Shown one piece after another: positions 63,062 through 64,000 of a stretch of 64,000 nt of DNA. The position numbers were made by a program, and so were the translations under genes. The DNA is from Pyrenophora tritici-repentis (Eukaryota; Ascomycota; Dothideomycetes; Pleosporales; Pleosporaceae). The notes under the pieces were generated by a model, which worked only from the letters and a program-made list of their open reading frames with translations, searched no databases and was not told the DNA's origin. The first letter of the stretch is position 1. Each line of letters begins with the position of its first letter. The DNA lies in assembly GCF_003171515.1 (NCBI RefSeq), contig NC_089390.1:1364001-1428000 (forward strand). The letters run 5' to 3'.

Positions 63062-64000
63062 CTACATCCTCGGCGGCAACACAGTAGGCACTGGCGCCCT
63101 ACTCGTCGTCCTAGGTAACTCGGGCACTGCAGGCGTCGGTACACAAGCACACGCACTACTAACCCTAGCCACGACCTCCTCCCCCGCACAAGCCTGTCTC
63201 GCAAAATCCGGCACCACCCCCACATCCTCGACCAACCTCTGGGTAAACTCGCCGCAAAACTGCTGCGAAGCCTCCAACCTACCCTCCACATTGGCCGTCC
63301 TCATCGCACTCAGACAAGTATCCGCTTCGCAGACACTCGGCTTCTTACACTCCTTGCTCGTCATCTTGACAACAAAGGACCCGCGCTCAATGGTATGCAC
63401 GAAGATGAACCCGGATTTGAACTCTGCATAGCTGGACCATGAGCCTGTGAAGGCTACAGTGCCTCCGCCTTCATTCTCGTCGTCTTCGGGATAGATGTCG
63501 AAGAAGCCTGCTTCGCAGAGCCCTGCGCCACTGGGGTCCTGGGTGATGGATGCGATATCCAGGACGCTGAGACCGTTGCCGTAGTTGGATTGGTACAGAT
63601 GCTCTCCAACGATGTACTGGTTGTGATCGATTGCTCTGCGGGTTCCCTCGTAGTTGCCGCTGTAGAATGGGTTTTCCAGGTCGCGGATGTCGAAGATGTG
63701 TGTGGTGGGTAGGCCTTGCGTCATGGGGCCTACGCGGGCATCGCGCTCGTCAAATTCGTCATCGAGGAAAATGTATTCTTGCCATGTTTCGTTGTTGACG
63801 ACGCCTTGGTGGACGTATTCGGCGCCAGGGTAAGTGGTGCGTGAGATTATGGTTGTTGTGTTGCCCGCTTTGTTTGTTACGTCGTAGATGGTCAGCGTGT
63901 CTTCGTTGTAGCCGTAGCAAATGTCGCGGCCATAGTATCTCTTGTCGGGTCCGCGGTACACGAGACATTGGGCGTCGTGCACGTAGCCGTCTGCGGAGGC
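63062..64000 (-). CDS. choice-of-anchor-B / LVIVD-type repeat protein (N-terminus beyond the window)
   Basis: The frame is open to the right edge, so the 5' part is missing; 312 codons are visible, ending in VPTVLPPRM. The sequence shows the choice-of-anchor-B signature: DAQCLVYRGPDKRYYGRDIC, then CYGYNEDTLTIYDVTNKAGN, YIFLDDEFDERDA, THIFDIRDLENPFYSGNY, AIDHNQYIVGEHLYQSNYG and GLSVLDIASI, each a blade-like repeat of a predicted beta-propeller. A Cys-rich C-terminal part follows (ECKKPSVCEADTCL). In fungi these are usually secreted or membrane-anchored proteins of unknown role. Any signal peptide lies outside the window. It converges with the alpha-galactosidase gene (170 bp gap). Confidence 0.82.
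   Translation of the reverse strand, partial: ASADGYVHDAQCLVYRGPDKRYYGRDICYGYNEDTLTIYDVTNKAGNTTTIISRTTYPGAEYVHQGVVNNETWQEYIFLDDEFDERDARVGPMTQGLPTTHIFDIRDLENPFYSGNYEGTRRAIDHNQYIVGEHLYQSNYGNGLSVLDIASITQDPSGAGLCEAGFFDIYPEDDENEGGGTVAFTGSWSSYAEFKSGFIFVHTIERGSFVVKMTSKECKKPSVCEADTCLSAMRTANVEGRLEASQQFCGEFTQRLVEDVGVVPDFARQACAGEEVVARVSSACACVPTPAVPELPRTTSRAPVPTVLPPRM

Noticed and set aside
1..64000. CRISPR arrays, operons, rRNA genes, riboswitches
   Set aside because: The window is fungal nuclear DNA; no spaced direct-repeat array, rRNA motif or TPP-riboswitch-like intron was seen.

Overview
The window is nuclear DNA of a filamentous ascomycete, most likely a Dothideomycete (Pleosporales-like). Genes are interrupted by short GT-AG introns (mostly 45-130 nt), intergenic regions are compact, and the gene set is fungal: Mediator subunit, Cdt1, Tpt1, HET-domain, LysM and GH36 proteins, and an NRPS-like synthetase. 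I hand-spliced every multi-exon gene by matching frames and family sequence; exon limits are given in the entries. Species cannot be named from the sequence.

Left part (1-37 kb) is mainly housekeeping: a PXA-domain protein with an unusual 1-kb intron, divergent from MED10; an AT-rich stretch beside a small secreted cysteine protein; a GT90 glycosyltransferase; a single-finger C2H2 protein between two multi-kb non-coding regions; a Rab5-type GTPase with an acidic insert; a broken LPxEIR/F-box-like gene; Tpt1; a Cps1-like GT2 synthase; an NTF2-fold protein; an intron-containing tRNA-Lys(CUU); Cdt1; a helical 'calcofluor-hypersensitive'-type protein; a dysferlin-domain protein; a DUF3253 protein; a beta-carbonic anhydrase with a possible mitochondrial leader; a secreted LysM protein; and complex I subunit NDUFS5, recovered by splicing three short exons.

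Middle part (37-45 kb) is dynamic. A HET-domain gene is split by a 3.3-kb hAT transposon with an intact 892-codon transposase and a perfect 8-bp target duplication (GAAGAACC). Removing the element plus one duplication restores the reading frame at that point. A second break, a hairpin and a 113-bp inverted-repeat element (MITE-like) lie in or just after its 3' part.

The most interesting stretch is 45.8-56.2 kb: a dienelactone-hydrolase-like enzyme with a predicted myristoylation site, a multicopper oxidase, a DAHP synthase and a three-domain A-T-TE synthetase of the aryl-pyruvate (atromentin/terrequinone/aspulvinone) type. DAHP synthase opens the shikimate pathway, the synthetase condenses two aromatic alpha-keto acids, and an oxidase could couple or polymerise the product. 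I infer a compact cluster for an aromatic quinone, furanone or melanin-like pigment that carries its own precursor enzyme. Two BTB-like genes sit on either side.

Right part (57-64 kb): a BTB-like protein, a FIT-family lipid protein (Scs3-like), a secreted GH36 alpha-galactosidase with a GC-AG intron, and a choice-of-anchor-B type protein cut off by the window edge.
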